Of a DNA stretch of 16,974 bases, positions 1-6,798 are shown one piece after another. This DNA comes from an uncultured Clostridia bacterium (GTDB taxonomy: Bacteria > Bacillota > Clostridia > Oscillospirales > Acutalibacteraceae). The translations under genes were made by a program, and so were the position numbers. Every line of letters begins with the position of its first letter. Positions within the stretch are counted from its first letter, which is position 1. A model generated the notes under the pieces. It was not told the origin of the DNA, ran no database searches, and worked only from the letters and a program-made list of their open reading frames with translations. The DNA lies in NCBI GenBank assembly GCA_945221685.1, contig CALYNN010000012.1, positions 1-16,974 of the forward strand. The letters are read 5' to 3'.

Positions 1-971
1 CCCCAATTATGACCTGTTTTATACGGTCTGCCGTTTTTATCCTTAATAAACCAATCCTTATGATTTTTGAAAAGCTTTGAAGACGGCACCGCCGCAAAGG
101 GTGCAAGCCACAGACCTGCAATCATACCCTTTGAATGAATACTGTCGGCAATACTTTTCATTCCGCTTTTAAACTTTTTAGAATCGGTAATAAGCCAATC
201 GCCGATTGCCTTTTGGTATCCGTCGTCAATTTGGAAGCAGTCCACCTTTGTGTCAAGTCTTGAAATACTGTCTAAATCACGGATAACATCATCCTCGGTT
301 ATACCGCCGTAATAGTTATACCAGGTTGTATAGCCGGTTCTCCTTTTGCTTTCCCTGCACACTACGCCCATCTGCTCAAAATAGCGGTCAAAGGCATTAT
401 TATATTCATCATTAATAACAGTTAAAGACAAAAGCTCTGTTTTTTCGCTGAAGGCTACGCCCTCAAGCTCTTTATCTATAAGCACGCAGTTATTATTTGC
501 ATCAAAGGTAATAACGGTGTAGCCGCTTCTTTCGCTTAATGAGCCAAATAAATCAACCGTGCTTCCTTTTCTTACATAGCCGTAGGACCAGCCGTAAAAC
601 ACACCGCTTTGGCGGGGGAATTTATGAAAATGATTATCTCCCGACTTGCTCATACCAATATACTTAAGCGGTGATTTTGTAACTAAAAATTCAGTTAGTG
701 CCGACTGCTCGCTCATTTTTTCATCAGGCGAATACTCAAGACTGTCGGTCCAGCTTTGATAGCCGTTTACAAAAATCTTATCCTCTTTGTTAAAGGTATA
801 TGGGTATTTAACGGTAAACTGCTGAATTTTAATTTCTGTTTTAGGATTAACAGCAACAAAAAGCTTATTTCCGTCCTGCTTAATTTCCAAGTCAAAATGC
901 TGTGTTTTTGCAGATTTTGCAGTAAACTGACTGCCCTGTGCCTCATATTTAATCTTAAACGAATAATTCAT
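1..971 (-). CDS. GH36-type alpha-galactosidase, N-terminal part (cut by window edge)
   Basis: Predicted to hydrolyse terminal alpha-galactosides. About 323 codons are visible and the reading frame continues past position 1. The translation begins MNYSFKIKYEAQG, has a beta-rich N-terminal region, and then enters a TIM barrel with GH36/melibiase signatures: TTWYNYYGGITEDD, then VDCFQIDDGYQ, then GLWLAPFAAVPSS. The nucleophile motif (KxD on a later barrel strand) lies outside the window, so catalytic competence cannot be judged. There is no signal peptide, so it is probably cytoplasmic and acts on imported oligosaccharides. The ATG at 969-971 is preceded by AAAGGAG (complement of 979-985). It is first in its transcript, with a promoter predicted at 1166-1194. 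The specific substrate is not readable; GH36 also contains raffinose- and alpha-N-acetylgalactosamine-active members. Confidence 0.85.
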   Translation of the reverse strand, partial: MNYSFKIKYEAQGSQFTAKSAKTQHFDLEIKQDGNKLFVAVNPKTEIKIQQFTVKYPYTFNKEDKIFVNGYQSWTDSLEYSPDEKMSEQSALTEFLVTKSPLKYIGMSKSGDNHFHKFPRQSGVFYGWSYGYVRKGSTVDLFGSLSERSGYTVITFDANNNCVLIDKELEGVAFSEKTELLSLTVINDEYNNAFDRYFEQMGVVCRESKRRTGYTTWYNYYGGITEDDVIRDLDSISRLDTKVDCFQIDDGYQKAIGDWLITDSKKFKSGMKSIADSIHSKGMIAGLWLAPFAAVPSSKLFKNHKDWFIKDKNGRPYKTGHNW

Positions 972-998
972 AATTCCGCTCCTTTAATTGTTGTGTAA

Positions 999-1157
999 TT
1001 AGGAAAAGGTTACGCACTCTTGGCTCTCCTGTCCCCAACTGTCAACGGCGTAAATTTCGTAGGTATGGCTATTGCCGTCATTGCCGTCTATCTCAATTTT
1101 AACAGTTTTATTCATATTGTCAATTCCGTTATAGAAATTGCTGAAATAATATTTTGT
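999..1157 (-). pseudogene. C-terminal remnant of a secreted protein with a fibronectin III-like end
   Basis: A 52-codon open frame between two in-frame stops (1158-1160 and 999-1001). It reads as convincing protein, with segments NFYNGIDNMNKTVKIEI and HTYEIYAVDSWGQES followed by a short tail. This pattern (YEIYAVDSWG then the end of the protein) resembles the last strands of fibronectin III-like modules that close many secreted clostridial hydrolases; that comparison is from memory. The ATG at 1113-1115 has no good ribosome binding site. It lies between the GH36 promoter and the GH36 start, so it would be carried as untranslated leader. It is best read as the remnant left by a deletion or rearrangement. 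A small expressed protein is possible but less likely. Confidence 0.55.
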
Positions 1158-1165
1158 TTAAGTGT

Positions 1166-1194
1166 ATTATGCTCTCATTATAGCTACTTGTCAA
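1166..1194 (-). promoter_or_regulatory. Promoter for the GH36 gene
   Basis: On the minus strand TTGACA (1189-1194) is followed after 17 bp by CATAAT (1166-1171). The match to sigma-A consensus is near perfect. The predicted start near 1159 gives a leader of about 190 nt that contains the protein remnant at 999-1157. The promoter begins only a few bases after the upstream gene's terminator T-run. Confidence 0.65.
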
Positions 1195-1201
1195 TGAGCA
1201 T

Positions 1202-1224
1202 AAAAAAGAGCACCCGAGGTGCTC
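1202..1224 (-). terminator. Rho-independent terminator of the 1246-1698 membrane protein
   Basis: Stem GAGCACC/GGTGCTC (1208-1214 and 1218-1224) with a 3-nt loop. On the minus strand a run of six T (1202-1207) follows directly. It lies 22 bp past the stop of the membrane protein gene. Confidence 0.85.
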
Positions 1225-1245
1225 CTTTAAAATGTATATAAGTCT

Positions 1246-1698
1246 TTATTTACTTTTGGTTTTGATTATTGCGGCAATCCAATAGTAAAAGGGTATTATA
1301 ATATAAAGCAGGCAGGCATATGCCCACTCCCTTGTTGTTACTCCCAAAATCAGATACAGGGTAACAACAGCCTCAGGCACAGGAAGCAAAAGCGCAAAAA
1401 GCTTTTTACTGTTTGCCTTGCAGGCTATTGCAAATCTGTAATAAATCGGAATTGTCATAAATATAATCCACAGCGGATGCCATATTTTAAAAATCATTGA
1501 AAGCGCCACATATACTGTTACAACAATAAGCGGAAAAGGAAAAACAAAAAGTGCTTTTGCGGCTTTGGGATAAAGTCCCATATCGTTTAACTTTGAAAAA
1601 TACATTTTAAATTTTTCCGTAATGCTCTTTTTCGTCTGTTGCTTTTCCGACGCCGTTTGGTTGCCGTTGGGCAAATTGCTTTGTGTTGTTGAATTCAT
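1246..1698 (-). CDS. Small four-helix membrane protein of unknown function
   Basis: A 150-residue protein that I cannot assign. The first 45 residues are polar and rich in Q, N, T and K. Four hydrophobic segments follow at about residues 47-68, 72-91, 97-118 and 122-145. The second and fourth share a pattern, TIPIYYRFAIA and IIPFYYWIAAI, suggesting two related two-helix units. A similar WHPLWIIFMTIPIYY stretch occurs, as I recall, in membrane regions fused to small regulators in Clostridia, but no DNA-binding domain is present here. The start ATG (1696-1698) has a very strong site, AAAGGAGGT. It is transcribed divergently from trxA, has its own promoter (1726-1754), and ends in a clear terminator, so it is probably monocistronic. 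Confidence 0.75.
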   Translation of the reverse strand: MNSTTQSNLPNGNQTASEKQQTKKSITEKFKMYFSKLNDMGLYPKAAKALFVFPFPLIVVTVYVALSMIFKIWHPLWIIFMTIPIYYRFAIACKANSKKLFALLLPVPEAVVTLYLILGVTTREWAYACLLYIIIPFYYWIAAIIKTKSK

Positions 1699-1725
1699 AA
1701 TTATTACCTCCTTTGTTATGGCTTC

Positions 1726-1754
1726 ATTTTACCCCTTTAGCCGTTTGCTCACAA
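1726..1754 (-). promoter_or_regulatory. Promoter for the small membrane protein
   Basis: On the minus strand TTGTGA (1749-1754), a 17-bp spacer, then TAAAAT (1726-1731). The predicted start is near 1719, leaving a leader of about 20 nt that carries the AAAGGAGGT site. Confidence 0.5.
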
Positions 1755-1787
1755 TAAACTCGGCTTTACAGGGGGTTTACATCTGCC

Positions 1788-1802
1788 GCAACCGACGGTT
1801 GC
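1788..1802. promoter_or_regulatory. 15-bp palindrome in the divergent region, possible operator
   Basis: GCAACCG-A-CGGTTGC is a perfect inverted repeat with 7-bp arms around one central base. It sits between the divergent promoters of trxA and the membrane protein: 34 bp upstream of the latter's -35 and about 35 bp upstream of the trxA -35 region. It could be an operator. No regulator family is recognised from the sequence. Confidence 0.35.
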
Positions 1803-1836
1803 AAATTGGAAATAATCAAATAAATTCAGATAAACA

Positions 1837-1866
1837 TTGTATAATATTTGACAGGTATGCTATAAT
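1837..1866 (+). promoter_or_regulatory. Extended -10 promoter for trxA
   Basis: TATGC followed by TATAAT (-10 at 1861-1866) gives an extended -10 with TG at 1858-1859. A weak -35, TTGTAT (1837-1842), lies 18 bp upstream. A better-looking TTGACA at 1848-1853 is too close to that -10 (7 bp) and would pair only with a poor -10 at 1871-1876. Confidence 0.6.
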
Positions 1867-1907
1867 AGTTTTAAATTATCAACAATCTTATGAAAGGAGA
1901 AATAAAA

Positions 1908-2216
1908 ATGGCGGAAATTACTCTAACTGCAAAAAATTTTGAAACCGAGGTTCTCAATTCCGACAAGCCTGTACTTGTGGATTTTTGGGCTGTATGGTGC
2001 GGTCCCTGTCAAATGGTTAGCCCCGTTGTTAAAGAAATTGCCGAGGAATACGCAAATCAAATTAAAGTCGGCAAGGTAAATGTTGACGAGGAGCCGGAGC
2101 TGGCGGCGGCATTCGGAATTGAAAGCATACCGACTCTTATGGTATTTAAAAACGGCAAGGCGGTTAATATGGCGGTAGGCTATCGCGACAGGGCGCAGAT
2201 TATTGAAATGCTTTAA
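1908..2216 (+). CDS. trxA: Thioredoxin
   Basis: A cytoplasmic dithiol-disulfide oxidoreductase of 102 residues, full length for the family. It has the active-site motif WCGPC (C31 and C34), the buried acidic residue before it (VLVDFW, D25), and the cis-proline loop SIPTL (P75). The open frame extends to an ATG at 1890, but that codon precedes the ribosome binding site AAAGGAG. The ATG at 1908 sits 8 nt after that site and gives the usual N-terminus MAEITLT, so I chose it. It is a single gene with no thioredoxin reductase beside it, transcribed from an extended -10 promoter. Downstream lie a predicted small RNA and a bidirectional terminator. Confidence 0.95.
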   Translation: MAEITLTAKNFETEVLNSDKPVLVDFWAVWCGPCQMVSPVVKEIAEEYANQIKVGKVNVDEEPELAAAFGIESIPTLMVFKNGKAVNMAVGYRDRAQIIEML

Positions 2217-2260
2217 CAAAAACATTACACAAATATAACAACAATATAACGGTACAATTA

Positions 2261-2289
2261 TTGACAGTCATTTTTACGAATGATAAAAT
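2261..2289 (+). promoter_or_regulatory. Strong promoter downstream of trxA (for a predicted small RNA)
   Basis: TTGACA (2261-2266), exactly 17 bp, then TAAAAT (2284-2289). This is one of the best sigma-A matches in the window, yet no gene with a ribosome binding site follows on this strand. Confidence 0.6.
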
Positions 2290-2295
2290 AACATT

Positions 2296-2348
2296 GAACC
2301 GCACAGGACGCTGAGCAGAAATCATATGCTTGTGCGTCCTTATTTTTA
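2296..2348 (+). ncRNA. Predicted small RNA with intrinsic terminator
   Basis: Starting about 7 nt after the promoter -10, a transcript of roughly 50 nt would fold as GGACGC (2306-2311) with GCGTCC (2334-2339), an internal loop, then AGCA (2314-2317) with TGCT (2327-2330), and end in TTATTTTTA (2340-2348). An alternative pairing, GCACA (2301-2305) with TGTGC (2331-2335), shares bases with the main stem and excludes it. I recognise no known RNA family. Read-through would extend it to the terminator at 2384-2425. Expression is inferred only from promoter and terminator. Confidence 0.45.
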
Positions 2349-2383
2349 TGCAAATTGCGGCTACCCTTATCAACAAAAGCGCA

Positions 2384-2425
2384 AAAAATCTCGGCACAGA
2401 TAAAAGAGTCTGCGCCGAGATTTTT
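2384..2425. terminator. Bidirectional terminator between trxA/small RNA and the DUF2339 gene
   Basis: A long stem: AATCTCGGCACAGA (left arm, ending 2400) pairs with TCTGCGCCGAGATT (from 2409) with a single mismatch and an 8-nt loop. It is flanked by A-runs on the left and T-runs on the right, so it works in both directions: after trxA and the small RNA on +, and after the DUF2339 gene (ends 2441) on -. Confidence 0.9.
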
Positions 2426-2440
2426 ATTTTTCACCGAAAG

Positions 2441-5038
2441 CTATTCATCAATATTTTCAGTGCCGCCTTCTATTGAAGCAAGGGCCTCCTGCTCAAGCTT
2501 TTTGGTAAAGCGCTGATAGAAGAAGGAAATTATTATAAGCACTGCGCCGAAGCCAAAGTAGGCTCCGATTTTCCACCCTGTATCAAGGGCGCGGGTATCA
2601 ACAAAGCACAGCTTTGCCAGCGCCGCAAGTATCAGCACAAGCCCACCGGTTCTGACAACGGTGTAGCGCTTTTTAAAGCCGATAACAAGCAAAATACAAG
2701 CGGCTGCAATATACAATGCGCTGATAATAACATTTGAAAATTTAACATTAAACTGCCCCATAAGCACAGCGGTAATAAGAGCCATTGCAGATACGGAAAT
2801 AACCGCCGTATATATCCACACGGGAAGACGATAATGCACAAGCAATCTGTTAACCGCAATGGAAACAAGCACAAGAGAAAGAACATTTACCGCAAGCAGT
2901 AAAATCAAATTCATAACGGTAATCCACTGAACCTTTACCGCTTGGCCGTAATAAAGAGTAATTTCGTTATATTTACTGTAAATATCCACACCGGCAAAGG
3001 TCAGCACAAGCATTGCAATTCTAAACACAAGTGCAGTTAAATCGGTTACGCCGTTTTTCAATGCTCCGCATCTGATAAACAGCGAAGCTGCCGCAAGGAT
3101 TAGAGCATATACCGCATAATCGGTAAATTCGCTGAAATACTTTACAAACGGAAGCTGAAGCGCATATCGGTAAATATATATCAAATAAGCAACAGTCACT
3201 ACCGCCATTACTGCTTCAAGTATAAGATAGACCGGTTTGTTCTCTCCTCCGTGAGAAAGAGCAAAATGAGTGTAAAGCCAAAAGGCAACAAGCATAACCG
3301 TAAAAGTAACGAGAGAAAGAATGGAAAACATTTCGCAGGAGTAATAATCGCAAACAAAGGCATATAGCACGCCGGACGCAATCATACATACAAAGCCGAT
3401 AATTTCAAATATCCTCTTACGCTTACAGTTGGCTGCAATGGCAATAATAGCGCCCTCTGCCACCCAAGCAGCAGCCGCAGGCTTCCAGCCGAATACAAGA
3501 GGAGCTATTGATAGCGATAAAACGAATATTACACTGTAAAGCACTGCGCTCAAAGCAGAGTCTGCAGTTGATTTGCGTGTCTTAGGAAGCTTTGATACCA
3601 GCAAGGCATAAAGCAGGGCAATAGCAAAGAAAACCGCGCCTGCCGCCTTGTTTCCGTCTGCCCTTTTGGCAAAGCAGTTGCTTATTGTTATTCCTACGGA
3701 TACTGCGCCGGAAACACTGTTTAGTCCCATTAAAACGGTATCGGAAAGCTCAATTTCCTTTTTGCCGATAATCTTAACCGCAGGCATAAGAAGATAAATA
3801 GCAAAGGAAGCAACGGCAAATACCGCCGCAACGGCAGTTGCAAAGCCGAAGCCTGCCGAATCCTTAAGCACCCAGGCACATCTGGCAATACCTACTGTTG
3901 CCAAAATCTGAAAGCCGTAGCCTATATACTGTGCGGCATACCAACGCTTGTTGCGAGTCATTGCAAAAATGATTACTGCAAGCAGGCAGAAATAAACTGC
4001 CGAAACAGGCAAAAAGCTTTTATCTGCCGCCGCACTTCCGAAGCCAATCATATAGGTTGCCACCAATGGCAAATATCCTCCCACTGCGGCAAAGGCACAA
4101 ACCACCTGATTTTTAAGCTGTGCCGACAGACCTATTGCCGCCGCGGTAACAGCCACGCAAAGCAAAAATGCAATTTCAACGCCGAACAAATCAAGGGCAA
4201 AATAGCCTGTTGCACAGGCGGCATAAAGCACCGCCACACCGCCGCTGATTAACACGGTTGAAAATACGGATTTTTCTTTTTTGTGAAGAAGCTCGCCTAC
4301 GCCGATAAGAACAGCGCCCAAGGCAAAAATCATAAGCTCCTTAAATATATCGGGCAGGTGAACATAGGCAAACCGTCCCAAAGCAATAATGCCTATAATG
4401 AAAAGAAGAATACCTGCCTTGCTGAGCACATTTAGACCGATAAAGGATTCAAGGCTTTTCTGCTTAAGGGCAACACGCTTTTCCGTTTCGGTAAGCTCCT
4501 CGTTCATAAGAGCATTGCCTGTGGCATTGTTTGCCGAAAGCATTTCCTGATTTTCCTGCTGCGCTCTCCTTGAAATTTCTTCAAAGCGGCAGTTAATCTC
4601 GTTGTCAAGAGAGTCAATCTTTGAAAGCAAATCCGTGTATCCGTCGTTCGAAAAAGCCTCAATCCTTTCTCTCATTTGCTCAAGATTTTTAAGGCACCCG
4701 CGCTTATATTGCTTAAGTCTGCTTTCGGAAAGCAGTCCCTCCGTATAATAAATCTTTTCAAGCTCCCTTTGAGTTTTTGAAAAGACCATAAGCTTTTCGT
4801 TTGCCATTTTTGCAAAGAGCGACGCCTTTGCCGCTTCAAGCTGATTGCTTAAAGCCTTGTTGTCGCTATGAAGCCGTGCATTCTCCTGCTCCGTTTTTTG
4901 AAGCCTTTCCTTAAGCGCTTCGTTTTCGGCAATAACGGAGTCCTCGTCGATTTTATCTATTTCTTTTTTCAGTCCTGCAAGAAGCTCCTCCTGCTGAGTG
5001 ATAAGACCTTCAATATATTCAGTATTCTTTCTCGACAA
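2441..5038 (-). CDS. DUF2339 polytopic membrane protein with N-terminal coiled coil
   Basis: 865 residues. Residues 1-200 are charged and heptad-like, with long coiled-coil stretches (about 15-75 and 85-165). From residue 204 the protein is a series of roughly twenty or more hydrophobic helices, starting with LSKAGILLFIIGIIALGRFAYV. A cytoplasmic coiled coil followed by this helix array is the architecture of DUF2339 proteins, whose function is unknown. The start is TTG (5036-5038), 10 nt after AAAGGAG, which lies inside the end of the upstream gene; no ATG occurs for the next 77 codons. It overlaps the HTH-membrane gene by 20 bp, so translation is probably coupled and the two products may form one complex. 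It ends at a bidirectional terminator. Confidence 0.85.
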   Translation of the reverse strand: MSRKNTEYIEGLITQQEELLAGLKKEIDKIDEDSVIAENEALKERLQKTEQENARLHSDNKALSNQLEAAKASLFAKMANEKLMVFSKTQRELEKIYYTEGLLSESRLKQYKRGCLKNLEQMRERIEAFSNDGYTDLLSKIDSLDNEINCRFEEISRRAQQENQEMLSANNATGNALMNEELTETEKRVALKQKSLESFIGLNVLSKAGILLFIIGIIALGRFAYVHLPDIFKELMIFALGAVLIGVGELLHKKEKSVFSTVLISGGVAVLYAACATGYFALDLFGVEIAFLLCVAVTAAAIGLSAQLKNQVVCAFAAVGGYLPLVATYMIGFGSAAADKSFLPVSAVYFCLLAVIIFAMTRNKRWYAAQYIGYGFQILATVGIARCAWVLKDSAGFGFATAVAAVFAVASFAIYLLMPAVKIIGKKEIELSDTVLMGLNSVSGAVSVGITISNCFAKRADGNKAAGAVFFAIALLYALLVSKLPKTRKSTADSALSAVLYSVIFVLSLSIAPLVFGWKPAAAAWVAEGAIIAIAANCKRKRIFEIIGFVCMIASGVLYAFVCDYYSCEMFSILSLVTFTVMLVAFWLYTHFALSHGGENKPVYLILEAVMAVVTVAYLIYIYRYALQLPFVKYFSEFTDYAVYALILAAASLFIRCGALKNGVTDLTALVFRIAMLVLTFAGVDIYSKYNEITLYYGQAVKVQWITVMNLILLLAVNVLSLVLVSIAVNRLLVHYRLPVWIYTAVISVSAMALITAVLMGQFNVKFSNVIISALYIAAACILLVIGFKKRYTVVRTGGLVLILAALAKLCFVDTRALDTGWKIGAYFGFGAVLIIISFFYQRFTKKLEQEALASIEGGTENIDE

Positions 5039-6128
5039 GATTTTTCAGCTCCTTTCCCAAAAGATAGGTTTCGGAATCCTCAAAGGAATAAATATAGTAA
5101 TTTCCCTTATTATCCTTAAACAAGCTACCCAGCTTAATACAGCCTCCGATATCATATCCGTTATTTATGTAAATAACTACAGTCTGTGCATCTTCCGTCA
5201 TATACTGCTTTGTTATTGCCTTGGCATTATCGGGCTTTGTGCGATTATCGTATATTTTGAAAAATTCTTTAATATCCTCACTGTCGTAAATTTCTCGGTC
5301 AATAAGCACCCAGTCGCCGTATATTAAGGTTTCCTCAAGGTCATAGTAATAGCCTGACTTAACCTCCTGCTCTCTTTCGGCAAGGATATTACTGTTGCAT
5401 ATATAAACATTCATAACATTTTCGGCCGAGAGCGTAATTCTGCCTTTCTTGCTGACATATATATATTCCCTGCCGTTTTTCGGAACGGTTAAAAAGTTGC
5501 TGTCCTTATCGCAATAGACGGTCAGCTCATGACTTTTTTTGTTTTCGTCATAAATTACAGCGTACCTCTTATCCTCGTTGTAATTGGAGTAATATAATTC
5601 CTGCTCCCAATCGTTTGCAGGATAAAATTCTTCACCGCCGAATTCAATATATGTATTGCTTTTGCCTACCGAGTCCACATTGCCGTTAAGCTTATCTCTG
5701 TCGGTAGGATTTGAAAGAGCAATCAGTATTGCGGCGGCGGCACACACAAGGCATACCGCAAAGCATATTAAAATAGTATTGCGTCTGCTTTTTTCCGCGC
5801 CCTTCAGCTTCATTGAAAGGCGTTTGTTTTCTTCCTCAAGGCTTTGAGCCTGCTTAATGCTTTCCTCTGCCTGAAGCGTTGCTTCGTCTGCGCCGCTGTC
5901 TGCCGTGTTAATATCAAGCCTTGTTCCCGTAAGAAGCTCGTTGGGACTGATTTCAAATATTTCCGCAAGCTTAATTACGGTTTTCATTTGAGGCATCGAC
6001 TCCCCTGTTTCCCATTTTGAAACAGCCTTGTTAGATACGCCCAAAAGCTCGCCCAGTTCCTTTTGAGAAAGTGCTTTATCTTTTCTTAAATCTGTTATTC
6101 TTTTTGCAAATTCCTCATTGCCGTTCAA
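5019..6128 (-). CDS. Membrane-anchored XRE-family HTH regulator
   Basis: 369 residues from a TTG start. Residues 5-62 form an XRE/Cro-type helix-turn-helix (LSQKELGELLGVSNKAVSKW). A charged helical linker (about 82-112) follows, then one membrane helix (118-138, ILICFAVCLVCAAAAILIAL), then about 230 residues of predicted extracytoplasmic, tyrosine-rich beta-type sequence that I do not recognise. The topology suggests a one-component sensor with DNA binding inside and sensing outside. The open frame reaches 6263, but the promoter -10 (6151-6156) lies inside that extension; AAAGGAG 8 nt before the TTG at 6126-6128 fixes the start. The 3' end contains the ribosome binding site and start of the DUF2339 gene. 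Confidence 0.85.
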   Translation of the reverse strand: MNGNEEFAKRITDLRKDKALSQKELGELLGVSNKAVSKWETGESMPQMKTVIKLAEIFEISPNELLTGTRLDINTADSGADEATLQAEESIKQAQSLEEENKRLSMKLKGAEKSRRNTILICFAVCLVCAAAAILIALSNPTDRDKLNGNVDSVGKSNTYIEFGGEEFYPANDWEQELYYSNYNEDKRYAVIYDENKKSHELTVYCDKDSNFLTVPKNGREYIYVSKKGRITLSAENVMNVYICNSNILAEREQEVKSGYYYDLEETLIYGDWVLIDREIYDSEDIKEFFKIYDNRTKPDNAKAITKQYMTEDAQTVVIYINNGYDIGGCIKLGSLFKDNKGNYYIYSFEDSETYLLGKELKNLVEKEY

Positions 6129-6150
6129 GAGTATCACTCCTTTCACTCTC

Positions 6151-6179
6151 ATAATGCCATAAAGTATATCTAAAATCAA
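6151..6179 (-). promoter_or_regulatory. Promoter of the HTH/DUF2339 operon
   Basis: On the minus strand TTGATT (6174-6179), a 17-bp spacer, then CATTAT (6151-6156). The predicted start near 6144 leaves a leader of only about 16 nt before the TTG start codon. This supports the short start over the longer open frame. Confidence 0.5.
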
Positions 6180-6254
6180 TTCCCTAATTCTTAAACATTT
6201 ATAAACAGGCAGTCTAATTTCGGTAGAATCGCCCCTATTAAGCGCATAATACGC

Positions 6255-6287
6255 AAAAAGCACGGCAAAAAATAATCTTCGCCGTGC
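6255..6287 (-). terminator. Terminator of the alarmone synthetase/hydrolase operon
   Basis: Stem GCACGGC/GCCGTGC (6281-6287 with 6260-6266), 14-nt loop, followed on the minus strand by a T-run (6255-6259). It lies 35 bp past the stop of the HD hydrolase gene. Confidence 0.85.
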
Positions 6288-6321
6288 CTTGTCCGTTAAT
6301 CAAATTTTTCTTTGAGAAAAT

Positions 6322-6798
6322 TCAGTCATTGAGAGATTTTGAAAGAGCGTCAACTGCCTTGGCTATTTCGGGAGAAAAATCAAGAAAGTAGCGTTTGGTT
6401 TCCCGTATATATCTGCGACGAAAATCCTCGTCGGTACAAAAGGCAGACTTAAGATTATGGAGCCTGTCCGCCGTTTTAACAACAAACGCCAGCTTGTTTT
6501 TCTTAATTTTTGAAACATATTCCTGCATATTGCAGGGCTTTGGCTTTGTTAAAAGTCTGACCGCGTCCAAAACCTCGCTGTTTGACAGCTCAAGGATTTC
6601 CGCTTCGGTAGCATCGGTATCCTCAAGCAAATCGTGAAACAAGGCAGTAACGCGGTACATATCTCCGTAGCCCCACTCCTCCACCGTTTTTGCAACGGCA
6701 ACCGGATGAACAATATACGGCTCGCCGCCTATTCGTCTTTGACCTCTGTGCTTTTCCTCGGCAAAGCTTAACGCTTTTTCGTAGCTTAACTCTCTCAT
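6322..6798 (-). CDS. Single-domain HD hydrolase of the RelA/SpoT (MESH1-like) type
   Basis: 158 residues, a stand-alone small alarmone hydrolase. Family members remove the 3' pyrophosphate from (p)ppGpp or related nucleotides with Mn2+. The metal and substrate motifs are all visible: KHRGQRR (17-22), YIVHPV (H31), FHDLLEDT (H55, D56, E59, D60) and KTADRLHNL (D111). The active site therefore looks complete. Its ATG overlaps the synthetase stop by one base (TAATG), and its AAAGGAG lies inside the synthetase gene, so the two are translationally coupled. It may limit or neutralise the synthetase product. Other HD phosphohydrolase substrates cannot be excluded. Confidence 0.85.
   Translation of the reverse strand: MRELSYEKALSFAEEKHRGQRRIGGEPYIVHPVAVAKTVEEWGYGDMYRVTALFHDLLEDTDATEAEILELSNSEVLDAVRLLTKPKPCNMQEYVSKIKKNKLAFVVKTADRLHNLKSAFCTDEDFRRRYIRETKRYFLDFSPEIAKAVDALSKSLND

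Noticed and set aside
1848..1866. TTGACA at 1848 as the trxA -35
   Set aside because: It is only 7 bp from the TATAAT box. The extended -10 with a weaker -35 at 1837 is a better reading.
2326..2403. A 25-codon ATG frame inside and after the predicted small RNA
   Set aside because: No ribosome binding site precedes it, its ATG lies in the hairpin loop/stem, and it ends in the next terminator. A chance frame is more likely.
6129..6263. 45-codon N-terminal extension of the HTH regulator
   Set aside because: It runs through the promoter and toward the neighbouring terminator. The AAAGGAG 8 nt before the TTG at 6128 fits the normal XRE N-terminus.
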